Part shown: positions 1 to 7,666 of the stretch, in pieces | How the letters are laid out: each line of letters begins with the position of its first letter | Numbering within the stretch: position 1 is the stretch's first letter | From: Burkholderiaceae bacterium | GTDB lineage: Bacteria > Pseudomonadota > Gammaproteobacteria > Burkholderiales > Burkholderiaceae_C | NCBI GenBank assembly: GCA_023262645.1 | Contig: JALRAA010000020.1 | Coordinates: forward strand, 1-11,145 | Reading direction: 5' to 3' | Length of the DNA stretch: 11,145 bases | Program-made: the position numbers and the translations under genes | Notes under the pieces: generated by a model | Database searches by the model: none | What the model saw: only the letters and a program-made list of their open reading frames with translations | Told to the model about the DNA's origin: nothing

Positions 1-661
1 CCTGTTCGATTTCAGGCACTTCTTGCCGGAACAGCTCCATCATGAATTCGGGTGCGGTGCGCGAAAGCAGGATGGGCGCGCCACGCAAAGTGGTGTCGAC
101 CGACATGATGATGGCGCGTACCCGGTCGCCAGAGCGCAGGTTTTCCTTGGGAATCATGTCGCTGCGTCGCAGCCGGCCTTCAACCCGGCCAGACTCGACA
201 ATGATGTCGCCTTTGTCCATGCGCTTGACGCTGCCGACGAAAATTTTGTCGCCACGCGCCAAAAAATCTGACAACAACATTTCTCTTTCAGCATCGCGAA
301 TCTTTTGCAAGATGACTTGTTTGGCGGCCATCGCACCGATGCGTCCAATGGGCAGGGACTCGACGCTTTCTTCGATGTATTCGCCCTCTTCCACGTCAGA
401 CAAACGCTCTTTGGCATCCATCAACATTTCTTCAGCGTCTGGGTTTTGCAGACCGGCTTCATCTGGCACGACCAGCCAGCGGCGGAAAGTTTCGTATTCA
501 CCCGTGTCACGGTCCATCGATACGCGAATGTCAACATCCCCCTGATAAAGCTTTTTGGTGGCTTGCGCCAACGCAGATTCCACCGCCCCAAACACCAGAT
601 CGCGCTCGACGTTTTTTTCGCGGGAGATGGCATCCACCAGCATCAGCATTTCGCGGTTCAT
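1..661 (-). CDS. nusA: Transcription termination/antitermination factor NusA (N-terminal part, cut by window edge)
   Basis: NusA binds RNA polymerase and nascent RNA; it promotes pausing and hairpin-dependent termination and takes part in antitermination. About 220 residues are visible. Residues 1-130 are the NusA N-terminal domain that contacts polymerase (begins MNREMLMLVDAISREKNVER). An S1 RNA-binding domain follows from about 137 to 190 (GDKIFVGSVKRMDKGDIIVE). The linker towards the first KH domain (LLSRTAPEFMMELFRQEVPE) is at the cut edge; the KH domains lie outside. The ATG at 661-659 is preceded by AGGAG (671-675) with 9 nt spacing. This ATG overlaps the rimP stop as ATGA, so the two are translationally coupled. 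Upstream rimP is the standard partner in the rimP-nusA-infB operon; infB would lie beyond the left edge. The family call is very secure. Confidence 0.97.
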   Translation of the reverse strand, partial: MNREMLMLVDAISREKNVERDLVFGAVESALAQATKKLYQGDVDIRVSMDRDTGEYETFRRWLVVPDEAGLQNPDAEEMLMDAKERLSDVEEGEYIEESVESLPIGRIGAMAAKQVILQKIRDAEREMLLSDFLARGDKIFVGSVKRMDKGDIIVESGRVEGRLRRSDMIPKENLRSGDRVRAIIMSVDTTLRGAPILLSRTAPEFMMELFRQEVPEIEQ

Positions 662-1236
662 GATTCTTTACTCCTGTTCTCAGCGGGCCTGCGGCCCTTG
701 AAATTCACAATAGGCGCCAGTCGGGCGTCACGCAATTCACTCAAGGTGAATTGCAACGCCTGCACTGGCAAGTCTTTTTTGACCCTGGCAGGCCGCATTC
801 CCGGCTTGCTGGGCGGCTCATCACGCCAGGTGATTTGCCATGTCTGCGGGGTATCAGTGCTTTCCAACACACCCCTGAATTTTTTTCGGTTGGCGGCCAC
901 CAAGCCACCTGCCGCCGCCCCCATGGGCGCTTTCAACGTCACGTCGACTTGCTCACCGACGAAACGCAAAAAATCGTTTTCTGTGCGAAGTGGTCGGTCA
1001 ATACCAGGTGAGGACACCTCGAGCCGGCTGTAAGCGGTTCCTTCCACTTCCAACACAAATTGCAACTGACGGGTGACTTTTTCGCAATCTTCCACTTGAA
1101 CGAATTGCTCGGGCTGACCCGATTGCCAAGGCAAATCGATGGTGATGCGCAACAACCCGCCGGCGGATCGTTCCACGTCGACCAACTGATAACCCAGACC
1201 ACTGACGGTTTGTTCGATGATGTCTTGCAATGGCAC
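658..1236 (-). CDS. rimP: Ribosome maturation factor RimP
   Basis: RimP is a cytoplasmic assembly factor needed for maturation of the 30S ribosomal subunit. The protein has 192 residues against about 150 in E. coli. The N-terminal domain covers roughly residues 1-85 and carries the family hallmark LEVSSPGIDRPL at 72-83 and the LGYQLVDVER strand at 14-23. The C-terminal SH3-like domain begins near 90 (FVGEQVDV) and holds extra loops (about 104-116 and 138-155, rich in Gly/Ala and Pro/Lys) that account for the added length. The start is GTG (1236-1234). The upstream context GGTCGGGTGA gives only a weak Shine-Dalgarno match, but starting later would remove the first helix. The stop overlaps the nusA ATG by 4 nt. 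An intrinsic-terminator hairpin ends only 16 nt before this start, which is unusual (see the terminator entry). Confidence 0.95.
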   Translation of the reverse strand: MPLQDIIEQTVSGLGYQLVDVERSAGGLLRITIDLPWQSGQPEQFVQVEDCEKVTRQLQFVLEVEGTAYSRLEVSSPGIDRPLRTENDFLRFVGEQVDVTLKAPMGAAAGGLVAANRKKFRGVLESTDTPQTWQITWRDEPPSKPGMRPARVKKDLPVQALQFTLSELRDARLAPIVNFKGRRPAENRSKES

Positions 1237-1252
1237 CGCTTTTCACCCGACC

Positions 1253-1285
1253 AAAAAAAACGGGCGGTTGGGATGTCCGCCCGTT
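1253..1285 (-). terminator. Intrinsic terminator between yejF and rimP
   Basis: On the minus strand a 9-bp perfect stem (AACGGGCGG at 1285-1277 pairing with CCGCCCGTT at 1267-1259) encloses a 9-nt loop. It is followed at once by an 8-T run (1260-1253). It lies 29 nt after the yejF stop, so it is the natural end of the yejABEF transcript. It ends only 16 nt before the rimP GTG, so any rimP promoter upstream of it would make it a leader attenuator. On the plus strand no T-run follows the stem, so it acts in one direction only. Confidence 0.88.
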
Positions 1286-1303
1286 ATCGTTCATTTGCCT
1301 GCA

Positions 1304-1333
1304 ATTGTAACCACTTATTGACCCGTTTGGCCA
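1304..1333 (-). promoter_or_regulatory. Possible sigma70-type promoter for rimP-nusA
   Basis: On the minus strand the hexamer TACAAT (1309-1304) matches the -10 consensus at 5 of 6. It is preceded after 18 bp by TGGCCA (1333-1328), a 4-of-6 match to the -35 element. The -35 sits inside the last codons of yejF. The predicted start near 1297 would give a leader of about 60 nt that contains the whole terminator hairpin. No better promoter-like sequence can fit between the hairpin and the GTG. The -35 is poor, so this is tentative. Confidence 0.35.
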
Positions 1334-2922
1334 GCCCCTGAAAAAGAGGCGGCCAAGAGGCTGCGGGTGTAATCCGACTGCGGCGAGCGCATCAAATGCT
1401 CGATGCTGGCCGATTCCACGACCTGCCCGTCCTTCAACACCAACACATGGTGGGCCATGGCCTGAATCACATCGATGTCGTGGGTGATCAGCAAGTAACT
1501 CAAGCCACGCTCGCGTTGCAGACGTTGCAACAAATCCAGCACTTGCTTTTGAATAGACACATCCAACGCGCTGGTGGGTTCATCCAACACCAACATACGC
1601 GGCTGCACGATCAACGCCCGAGCGATGGCCAGCCGTTGCCGTTGCCCCCCGGAAAACTCATGGGGATAGCGGGCCAGCAGGCCGGGAAACTGCGCTTCAT
1701 CCATGCCTACTTCTTGCAGTGCCGCCAACACCTTGACTTGGCGGTCCAGGGCTTGGAGACCGGGCGCATGCACCAGCAAACCTTCGCCCACAACTTCTTC
1801 CACGGTCATGCGCGGCGACAACGAGGAAAACGGGTCCTGAAACACCACCTGTATGGCGCGGCGCAAAGGCAAATCTGCCGAAGCGTTTTTCTGCCACGAT
1901 TGGCCTTCGATTTGCAACCGGCCTTGGAACGGCAACAAGCCCAGCGCGGCCAACGCCAAGGACGATTTGCCAGAACCTGATTCGCCAATGATGCCAAGCG
2001 TTTGACCGGTTTGGATGTGAAAGTCTGCCGCATGCAAGGCCACAAATTCTGAGTGTCCAAACCAGCCGCGCCAACCTGCTCGGGGGACGGGATAGACCAC
2101 ACGAAGGCCTTGTGCCTGCAAACAAACCGGTGCATCGTCTACCGGTTCGAACACATTTCGTTCGGGCTGGCTGTCCACCAAGCGACGGGTGTACGGGTGT
2201 TGAGGGTTGCTCAGCACCGTGTTGACATCGCCTTGCTCGACCAAATAGCCGTTTTCCATGACCATGACACGGTGCACAAAACGCCGGGCCATGTTCAAGT
2301 CGTGGGTGATCAGCAAGATTGCCATGCCATGTTTTTGTTGCAAGCTGTCCAACAAATCCAAAATTTGCCCGCGCAAAGACACATCCAAAGCCGTGGTGGG
2401 TTCGTCGGCCAATAAAAGCTTGGGCTCACCGGCCAAAGCCATGGCAATCATGGCGCGCTGGCGTTGCCCGCCAGAGAGTTGATGCGGGTAGTTGTGGATT
2501 CGCCGCGCTGGCTCTGGAATACCAGTGTCGGTGAGTAACTCGATGGCACGTTGCCATGCCTGAGCACGGGTCAGTCCTTTTTTCAACTGCAAGACTTCGC
2601 TGATTTGGTCGCCGATCGTGAACAATGGATTCAAGGCGGTCATAGGCTCTTGAAAAATCATGGCAATGTCACCGCCACGCACACCGAGCCATTCTTGTTC
2701 GCTGAACTTTTGTAAATCTTGGTTTTCAAAGCGAATATCGCCCCGGACCCAAGCGCCCCGCGCCAGTCCCAGCAAACTCAGGGCGGTGACGGTTTTGCCA
2801 GACCCCGATTCACCGACCAACGCCAATTTTTCGCCGGCTTGAATTTCGAACGACACACCGTGCACGACCTCCCGCCCTTGGAACGACATGTGCAGGTTGT
2901 GAACCTTGAGTAATGGGGTCAT
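1315..2922 (-). CDS. yejF: Peptide ABC transporter ATP-binding protein YejF (two fused ATPase domains)
   Basis: This protein powers the YejABEF importer by ATP hydrolysis on the cytoplasmic face. It has 535 residues, close to E. coli YejF. Two complete nucleotide-binding domains lie in tandem. Domain 1 has Walker A GESGSGKT at 37-44, signature LSGGQ at 149-153 and Walker B LLLADE at 169-174. Domain 2 has Walker A GESGSGKS at 313-320, signature FSGGQ at 423-427 and Walker B MLVLDE at 443-448. Both carry an H-loop (LLITHD). The OppD/OppF-type extension after domain 1 (NPQHPYTRRL, 239-248) is present. An open frame continues upstream to 3042, but it lies inside yejE. The ATG at 2922 has AGGAG 8 nt upstream and overlaps the yejE stop as ATGA, so it is taken as the start. 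The intrinsic terminator follows 29 nt after the stop. Confidence 0.95.
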   Translation of the reverse strand: MTPLLKVHNLHMSFQGREVVHGVSFEIQAGEKLALVGESGSGKTVTALSLLGLARGAWVRGDIRFENQDLQKFSEQEWLGVRGGDIAMIFQEPMTALNPLFTIGDQISEVLQLKKGLTRAQAWQRAIELLTDTGIPEPARRIHNYPHQLSGGQRQRAMIAMALAGEPKLLLADEPTTALDVSLRGQILDLLDSLQQKHGMAILLITHDLNMARRFVHRVMVMENGYLVEQGDVNTVLSNPQHPYTRRLVDSQPERNVFEPVDDAPVCLQAQGLRVVYPVPRAGWRGWFGHSEFVALHAADFHIQTGQTLGIIGESGSGKSSLALAALGLLPFQGRLQIEGQSWQKNASADLPLRRAIQVVFQDPFSSLSPRMTVEEVVGEGLLVHAPGLQALDRQVKVLAALQEVGMDEAQFPGLLARYPHEFSGGQRQRLAIARALIVQPRMLVLDEPTSALDVSIQKQVLDLLQRLQRERGLSYLLITHDIDVIQAMAHHVLVLKDGQVVESASIEHLMRSPQSDYTRSLLAASFSGAGQTGQ

Positions 2923-3965
2923 GTGGCGGACTCCTGGCGCAATTTGCGCGGGTCCAATGCATCGCGAAGCGCGTCCCCCATGAAAGTCAACAACAACAAG
3001 GTCACCACCAACACGCCAAAAGTAGAAATCGATATCCACCAAGCATCGATATTGGTTTTGCCTTGCGACAGCAATTCACCCAAGCTGGGGGTGCCGGGCG
3101 GCACACCCAGTCCTAAAAAATCCAAACTGGTCAACGCGAGAATGGCAGCGCTCATGCGAAACGGCAAAAACGTGACCACCGGTGTCATGCTGTTGGGCAA
3201 AACGTGTCGCCAAATGATGGCCCAATTCGACAAGCCCAGTGCACGCGCAGCGCGCACATAGTCGAGTTGACGGTTGCGCAAAAACTCTGCTCGCACATAG
3301 TCCGACAAACCCATCCAGCCGAACAAGCTGAGCAACACCAACAACAACGTCACGCTGGGCTCGAATACCGCCGAAAAAATGATCAACAAGTAAAGCTCGG
3401 GCATGGCGCCCCAAATCTCAATGAAACGCTGCATGGCCAAGTCGGTTTTGCCCACAAAAAAACCTTGTATGGCGCCTGTGACTACGCCCAGCAAGGTGCC
3501 TGTGATGGTCAGCGCCAAAGCGAACAACACTGAAACACGAAAGCCGTACAGCAAGCGGGCCAACAAATCACGCCCCCGGTCGTCCGTGCCCAACCAGTTG
3601 TCAGCAGAAGGCGGCGCCGGGTTGGGTTCTTTGGCGAAGTAATTCAAGGTGCTGTGGTGGTAAGGGTTGATCGGATAGATGGCCCAGTTACCAGGTTGCT
3701 TGAATTGCTGCCGGATGAACGGATCAAAGTAATCGGTGGGTGTTTCAAAGTCTCCCCCAAAAACCGTTTCTGGCGGGTTTTTCACAATCGGAAAATACAA
3801 CTTGCCCTGGTAACTGGCCATCAACGGCTTGTCATTGCTGACCAATTCAGCCGCCATGCTGACCACCACCAACACCACAAACAACACCAAACTGACGAAC
3901 CCCAAGCGGTTGCGCTTGAAACGTTGCCACGCCAGTTGTGAAGGTGAGAGAGAAACAGTCGCCAT
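2919..3965 (-). CDS. yejE: Peptide ABC transporter permease YejE
   Basis: YejE is one of the two inner-membrane permeases of the YejABEF oligopeptide importer. It has 348 residues from the ATG at 3965. A cytoplasmic N-terminal stretch (WQRFKRNRLG, 13-22) precedes a first membrane helix at about 23-40. A long periplasmic region (about 42-135) contains NDKPL and the LGTDDRGRD motif (125-133) typical of OppC/DppC-type permeases. Helices follow from about 142, with the EAA-type ATPase-coupling loop at about 226-258 (YVRAARALGLSNWAIIWRHV). The C-terminus DALRDALDPRK is characteristic. A TTG at 3974 in the same frame overlaps the yejB stop and would add three residues. Neither start has a clear Shine-Dalgarno site, so translation probably depends on coupling to yejB. 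ATG was preferred. Confidence 0.94.
   Translation of the reverse strand: MATVSLSPSQLAWQRFKRNRLGFVSLVLFVVLVVVSMAAELVSNDKPLMASYQGKLYFPIVKNPPETVFGGDFETPTDYFDPFIRQQFKQPGNWAIYPINPYHHSTLNYFAKEPNPAPPSADNWLGTDDRGRDLLARLLYGFRVSVLFALALTITGTLLGVVTGAIQGFFVGKTDLAMQRFIEIWGAMPELYLLIIFSAVFEPSVTLLLVLLSLFGWMGLSDYVRAEFLRNRQLDYVRAARALGLSNWAIIWRHVLPNSMTPVVTFLPFRMSAAILALTSLDFLGLGVPPGTPSLGELLSQGKTNIDAWWISISTFGVLVVTLLLLTFMGDALRDALDPRKLRQESAT
2931..2935 (-). promoter_or_regulatory. Shine-Dalgarno site fixing the yejF start
   Basis: AGGAG on the minus strand lies 8 nt before the ATG at 2922, inside the last codons of yejE. It supports the 2922 start over an earlier in-frame start at 3042, which would add 40 residues of no recognisable ATPase character. 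Confidence 0.8.
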
Positions 3966-3970
3966 GGGGT

Positions 3971-5005
3971 TCAATCAAATTTCACACGTGGGTCAACCCA
4001 CACGTAACAAAGGTCGCTGATCAACTTGGTGACCAAGCCAATCAAGGTGAACAAATAAAGCGTTCCCAGCACCACCGGATAGTCACGGCGCATCACGCTT
4101 TCATAACTCAACAGACCCAAACCATCGAGCGAGAACAAGGTTTCAATCAACAAAGAACCTGTGAAAAATGCACCGATGAAGGCCGCTGGGAAACCTGTGA
4201 CCAAAGGAATAAGCGCATTGCGCATCACATGCTTCCACAACACTTTGCGCTCGGACAAACCTTTGGCCCGTGCGGTCAACACATACTGCTTGCCGATCTC
4301 TTCCAAAAAAGCATTTTTGGTGAGCATGGTGGTCACCGCAAATGCACCCAGCACGCTGGCCGTGACCGGCATGGCGATATGCCACAAATAGTCCACCACT
4401 TTGGCGCCCCAGCTCAATGTTTCCCAATTGCTCGAAGTCAATCCACGCAACGGAAACCATTGCAACTGTCCACCAAAAACCACCAACAAAGCCACGCCCA
4501 GCACAAAGCCAGGAATGGCATAACCCACCAACACCACCAAGCTGGTCAAGGTATCAAATCGGGTGCCAGCGCGCACCGCTTTGGCAATGCCCAAGGGAAC
4601 AGACACCAAATAGCTGAGGAAAAATGTCCACAAGCCCAAACTGATAGACACGGGCAATTTTTCCTTCACCAGCTGCCATACATCTTTGGGATAGAAAAAA
4701 CTTTTTCCCAAATCAAACCGGGCAAATTGACCCAGCATTTGCATGAACCGCTCGATAGGTGGTTTGTCAAAACCATACAACTGCTTGATTTCTGCAATCC
4801 GCTCGGCATCCACGCCTTGTCTGCCACGGTAACCCGCGCCACTGACAGCGGCTCCTTCACCACCCGAATCACGCCCTTGCAACTGCGCCACCATTTGTTC
4901 CACAGGACCACCGGGCACAAATTGAATCACCACAAATGTCAACAACAAAATGCCAAACAACGTGGGGATCATCAGCAACAAGCGCTTGAGTATGTAGCTC
5001 AACAT
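3971..5005 (-). CDS. yejB: Peptide ABC transporter permease YejB
   Basis: YejB is the other inner-membrane permease of the importer (OppB/DppB type). It has 344 residues. It opens with MLSYILKRLLLMIPTLFGIL and a first helix to about residue 30, ending in the FVPGGP motif (29-34). A periplasmic segment at about 35-115 includes a Gly/Ser-rich insert (44-63). Five further hydrophobic stretches follow from 118. The EAA-type loop is at about 235-268 (YVLTARAKGLSERKVLWKHV), and the protein ends with the usual YVWVDPRV. The start ATG lies one base after the yejA stop, with AGGA about 10 nt upstream. The stop lies 5 bases before the yejE ATG. In E. coli and related bacteria the complex imports peptides and microcin C; the natural substrate here is not shown by the sequence. 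Confidence 0.95.
   Translation of the reverse strand: MLSYILKRLLLMIPTLFGILLLTFVVIQFVPGGPVEQMVAQLQGRDSGGEGAAVSGAGYRGRQGVDAERIAEIKQLYGFDKPPIERFMQMLGQFARFDLGKSFFYPKDVWQLVKEKLPVSISLGLWTFFLSYLVSVPLGIAKAVRAGTRFDTLTSLVVLVGYAIPGFVLGVALLVVFGGQLQWFPLRGLTSSNWETLSWGAKVVDYLWHIAMPVTASVLGAFAVTTMLTKNAFLEEIGKQYVLTARAKGLSERKVLWKHVMRNALIPLVTGFPAAFIGAFFTGSLLIETLFSLDGLGLLSYESVMRRDYPVVLGTLYLFTLIGLVTKLISDLCYVWVDPRVKFD
3985..4004 (-). other. Possible RNA hairpin at the yejB-yejE junction
   Basis: In the minus-strand transcript CGTGTGGG (4004-3997) can pair with CCCACGTG (3992-3985) around a UUGA tetraloop, giving 8 pairs of which two are G-U. It covers the last codons of yejB (VWVDPR) and ends about 19 nt before the yejE ATG, which lacks a visible Shine-Dalgarno site. 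The DPR residues are conserved in this permease family, so the structure may simply follow from the protein sequence. Confidence 0.3.
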
Positions 5006-5006
5006 G

Positions 5007-6830
5007 TCATTCGTGTCCTACGAGGTTGGCGGTGCTGGCCCACCATGTGGAGGTGACCCAAAACTCGGGCTGGTAATACCGGGGTGTCACCTCGGGTTGC
5101 TCAAACCGCCCAGACCGCCACGATACCCGGTGCACACTGCCGTACCAATGCGGCACCGCGTAGTGGCCGTGTCGCAGCACTCGGTCAAGGGCTTTGAGCG
5201 CAGCCACCAACTGGGGACGGGTTTGGGCAGCAACTACTTTGTCGAGCAATGCATCGACGGCCGGGTCTTTCACGCCAATCACATTGCTCGAGCCTTCGGT
5301 GTCTGCCGCCTTGGAACCAAAACGCTCGAGCAATTCGGTGCCAGGCGCCTCGCTGCCACCGATGCGGTTGCTGATGATTTCAAAATCAAAAACATCCAAA
5401 CGCTTTTGCAACACCGCGAAGTCAATCACCTTGTAATTGACCTTGAAACCGAGCTTCTCCAAGTTCTTGGCATACGGTGTCACCACACGACCCATGGAGC
5501 CCGAGTTGTCCAAAAACTCCAACGTGAATGCCTCGCCTTTGGCATTGCGCAATGCACCGTCTTTATAGGTCCAACCCGCTTGCTGCAATAAATCGCGGGC
5601 TTGCCGCAAATGGTCTCTGAGGGTGTGGCCAGAGGATGGATCCATGTTGGTTTGCGGCGGCAAGGGAACGGGTTCGTTGAATACTTCGCCGGGCAATTTG
5701 CTACGTAAAGGCTCCAACAACGCCAACTCATCGGGCTCAGGCAAACCCTTGGCTTCGAAGTCGCTGCCCACGAAATAACCGCGCACCCGGGTGTAAGCCA
5801 TATAGAACAGTTGTCGGTTCATCCATTCGTAATCCATGGCCAAGGCAATGGCTTGTCGCACCCGTTTGTCTTGAAATTTGGGCAAACGGGTGTTGAACAT
5901 GAAGCCCTGAAAGTCACCTGCATTGCCGTGTTTCAGTTCTTTCTTGATCAATGTGCCGTTGTCAAATAACTTGCCTTTGTAGCCTCGCGCCCACTCGCGT
6001 GCCACAAAGGCTTGTATGTAATCGAATTCTCCCGCTTTGAATCCTTCAAATTGGGCAGTGGTGTCTTTGTACATTTTGTAAGTGATGCGATCGAAATTGA
6101 ACATGCCCTTGCGCACACCCAAATCTCGCGCCCAATATTGCGGGTCACGCACATATTCAATGTCCTTGCCGAAGTCCACCTTGCCAATCTTGTAGGGGCC
6201 GGAGCCGATCGGGATGTCAGTCACCACCTGGTCCAGAGGCTTTTCTGCGCCCCATTTGTGGCTAAACACTGGCATGCCGCCCACGATCAACGGAAGTTCA
6301 GCATTGGCGCGTTTGAAATCGAATCGAACTTCGCGCTCGCCCATCACTGTCAAACCTTTGACCTCGCTGAAATAAGTTCGGAACTGAGGCGCGGCTTGTT
6401 TGCTGGTTAAGCGTTCAAAAGAAAATTTCACATCCGTCGCTAAAACAGGATCACCATTGTGAAAACGGGCCAGCGGGTTCAGTTTGAATGTCACAGACAA
6501 CTTGTCGTTGGCCACGCTGACGTCTTCTGCCAACAGGCCATAAGCCGTCGTCGGCTCGTCAAAATTACCGACCAACAAGGTCTCTAGCATGAGGCTGCTC
6601 AATGCGGGAGGCGCGGTGCCTTTCAATGTGAACGGGTTGTATTTGTCAAAGCTAGAGGCCCGGGTCGGTGACACCATGGCAATGCTTCCGCCCTTAGGCG
6701 CCACTGGGTTGACATAGCTGAAATGTTTGAACCCGGCGGGGTATTTGATGTCGCCAAATTGGGCATAAGCATGCGCTGCCCATGAAGGCTGGGCCAGCAA
6801 AAGCAACACCAAAGTCAAAATAGTACGCAT
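5007..6830 (-). CDS. yejA: Periplasmic peptide-binding protein YejA (SBP family 5)
   Basis: YejA is the extracytoplasmic solute-binding protein that captures peptides for YejBEF. It has 607 residues from the ATG at 6830. A signal peptide is evident: MRTILTLVLLLLAQPSWA, with likely cleavage after A18 or A21. The mature protein starts with the YejA-type segment FKHFSYVNPVAPKGG, and the SBP_bac_5 fold runs through the rest (PLARFHNGDPVLATDVKFSF; DKRVRQAIALAMDYEWMNRQ; LLQQAGW). An in-frame TTG at 6845 would add five residues before the signal peptide; ATG gives a normal signal peptide and was chosen. No good Shine-Dalgarno site precedes either. It is the first gene of yejABEF and divergent from fabI. 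E. coli YejA is nearly the same length and shares these blocks. Confidence 0.94.
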   Translation of the reverse strand: MRTILTLVLLLLAQPSWAAHAYAQFGDIKYPAGFKHFSYVNPVAPKGGSIAMVSPTRASSFDKYNPFTLKGTAPPALSSLMLETLLVGNFDEPTTAYGLLAEDVSVANDKLSVTFKLNPLARFHNGDPVLATDVKFSFERLTSKQAAPQFRTYFSEVKGLTVMGEREVRFDFKRANAELPLIVGGMPVFSHKWGAEKPLDQVVTDIPIGSGPYKIGKVDFGKDIEYVRDPQYWARDLGVRKGMFNFDRITYKMYKDTTAQFEGFKAGEFDYIQAFVAREWARGYKGKLFDNGTLIKKELKHGNAGDFQGFMFNTRLPKFQDKRVRQAIALAMDYEWMNRQLFYMAYTRVRGYFVGSDFEAKGLPEPDELALLEPLRSKLPGEVFNEPVPLPPQTNMDPSSGHTLRDHLRQARDLLQQAGWTYKDGALRNAKGEAFTLEFLDNSGSMGRVVTPYAKNLEKLGFKVNYKVIDFAVLQKRLDVFDFEIISNRIGGSEAPGTELLERFGSKAADTEGSSNVIGVKDPAVDALLDKVVAAQTRPQLVAALKALDRVLRHGHYAVPHWYGSVHRVSWRSGRFEQPEVTPRYYQPEFWVTSTWWASTANLVGHE

Positions 6831-6865
6831 GCGACAATTCTGCAAGATTTTTCAGGAGCTTCCAC
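6831..6865. promoter_or_regulatory. Very short divergent spacer between yejA and fabI
   Basis: Only 35 bp separate the two start codons. The fabI Shine-Dalgarno site takes up part of this. There is no room for two complete promoters, so the yejA promoter must extend into the fabI 5' coding region and the fabI promoter into the yejA 5' region. On the minus strand TTGATA inside fabI resembles a -35 but has no good -10 at proper spacing. On the plus strand GACAAT (6833-6838) is a 4-of-6 -10 match with no -35. No promoter is called with confidence. Confidence 0.5.
6854..6858 (+). promoter_or_regulatory. Shine-Dalgarno site for the GTG start of fabI
   Basis: AGGAG lies 7 nt before the GTG at 6866. 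The strong site at ideal spacing supports the non-ATG start, and no in-frame ATG occurs before the conserved nucleotide-binding motif. Confidence 0.8.
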
Positions 6866-7666
6866 GTGACGCAAAAAACAGGGTTTTTGGCCGGTAAAAA
6901 ACTTTTAATCACCGGCGTGTTATCAAACCGTTCGATTGCATATGGCATTGCCCGCGCCTGCCACGCCCAAGGTGCCGAACTCGCTTTCAGTTACCAAGGC
7001 GAACGATTCAAAGAACGCATCAGCGAATTTGCCGCCGACTTTGGTTCCACCTTGGTGTTTGACTGCGATGTATCCAGCGACGAACAAATCGCCGCATTGG
7101 TCAAGGATTTGAGTGCGACTTGGCCTCGGTTTGACGGGTTTGTACACGCCATCGGGTTTGCCCCCCGTGAAGCCATCGCTGGCGATTTTTTGGATGGCTT
7201 GAGCCGCGAAGCATTTGCCATTGCCCACGACATCAGTGCTTACAGTTTTCCCGCCATGGCAAAAGCATGCTTGCCACACCTGAATGACAACGCCTCACTG
7301 TTGACGCTCACTTATTTAGGTGCGCTGCGAAATGTGCCGAACTACAACACCATGGGATTGGCCAAGGCCTCCTTGGAAGCGTCTGTGCGCTATTTGGCTG
7401 AATCGCTGGGCAGCCAGCGCCGAGGCATGCGGGTCAACGGCATCAGTGCTGGTCCCATCAAAACACTGGCTGCCTCTGGCATCAAAGGCTTCGGCAAAAT
7501 TTTGGAGGTGGTGGCTACGCAGTCGCCCATTCGGCGCAATGTGACGATCGAAGATGTGGGCAATGTCGCTGCATTTTTGCTGTCAGACCTTGCCGCCGGC
7601 GTGTCTGCGGAAATCACCTATGTCGATGGCGGCTTCAGCCAAGTGGTGCCCGGTATTGCAGACTGA
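6866..7666 (+). CDS. fabI: Enoyl-[acyl-carrier-protein] reductase (NADH) FabI
   Basis: FabI catalyses the last step of each fatty-acid elongation cycle, reducing trans-2-enoyl-ACP with NADH in the cytoplasm. The protein has 266 residues against 262 in E. coli. It is a short-chain dehydrogenase fold with the FabI version of the glycine-rich loop (ITGVLSNRSIAYGIARA, 15-31). The catalytic residues Tyr150, Tyr160 and Lys167 lie in TYLGALRNVPNYNTMGLAKA and correspond to E. coli Tyr146, Tyr156 and Lys163. Residues lining the triclosan pocket are retained: Gly97 (Gly93 in E. coli), Met163 and Phe209. The substrate-binding segment SAGPIKTLAASGIKGF and the C-terminal VDGGFS are intact. A two-residue insertion (about 183-187) sits before MRVNGISAGP. 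The stop codon abuts the stop of the convergent downstream gene. Confidence 0.97.
   Translation: MTQKTGFLAGKKLLITGVLSNRSIAYGIARACHAQGAELAFSYQGERFKERISEFAADFGSTLVFDCDVSSDEQIAALVKDLSATWPRFDGFVHAIGFAPREAIAGDFLDGLSREAFAIAHDISAYSFPAMAKACLPHLNDNASLLTLTYLGALRNVPNYNTMGLAKASLEASVRYLAESLGSQRRGMRVNGISAGPIKTLAASGIKGFGKILEVVATQSPIRRNVTIEDVGNVAAFLLSDLAAGVSAEITYVDGGFSQVVPGIAD

Noticed and set aside
305..1033. Plus-strand open frame of 242 codons opposite nusA and rimP
   Set aside because: It spans the junction of two well-identified minus-strand genes and has no family resemblance; a shadow frame.
998..1294. Minus-strand open frame overlapping rimP in another frame, starting in the terminator hairpin
   Set aside because: Its start lies in the terminator hairpin and its sequence is a frame-shifted reading of rimP, so it is not a leader peptide with support.
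2923..3042. Longer N-terminus for YejF starting at 3042
   Set aside because: The added 40 residues lie inside yejE and have no ATPase features, while the ATG at 2922 has a strong ribosome site and the usual stop-start overlap.
3938..5056. Long plus-strand open frame (372 codons) antisense to yejB
   Set aside because: It lies opposite a fully convincing permease gene, is rich in Gln/His as expected for the antisense of hydrophobic codons, and has no recognisable domain.
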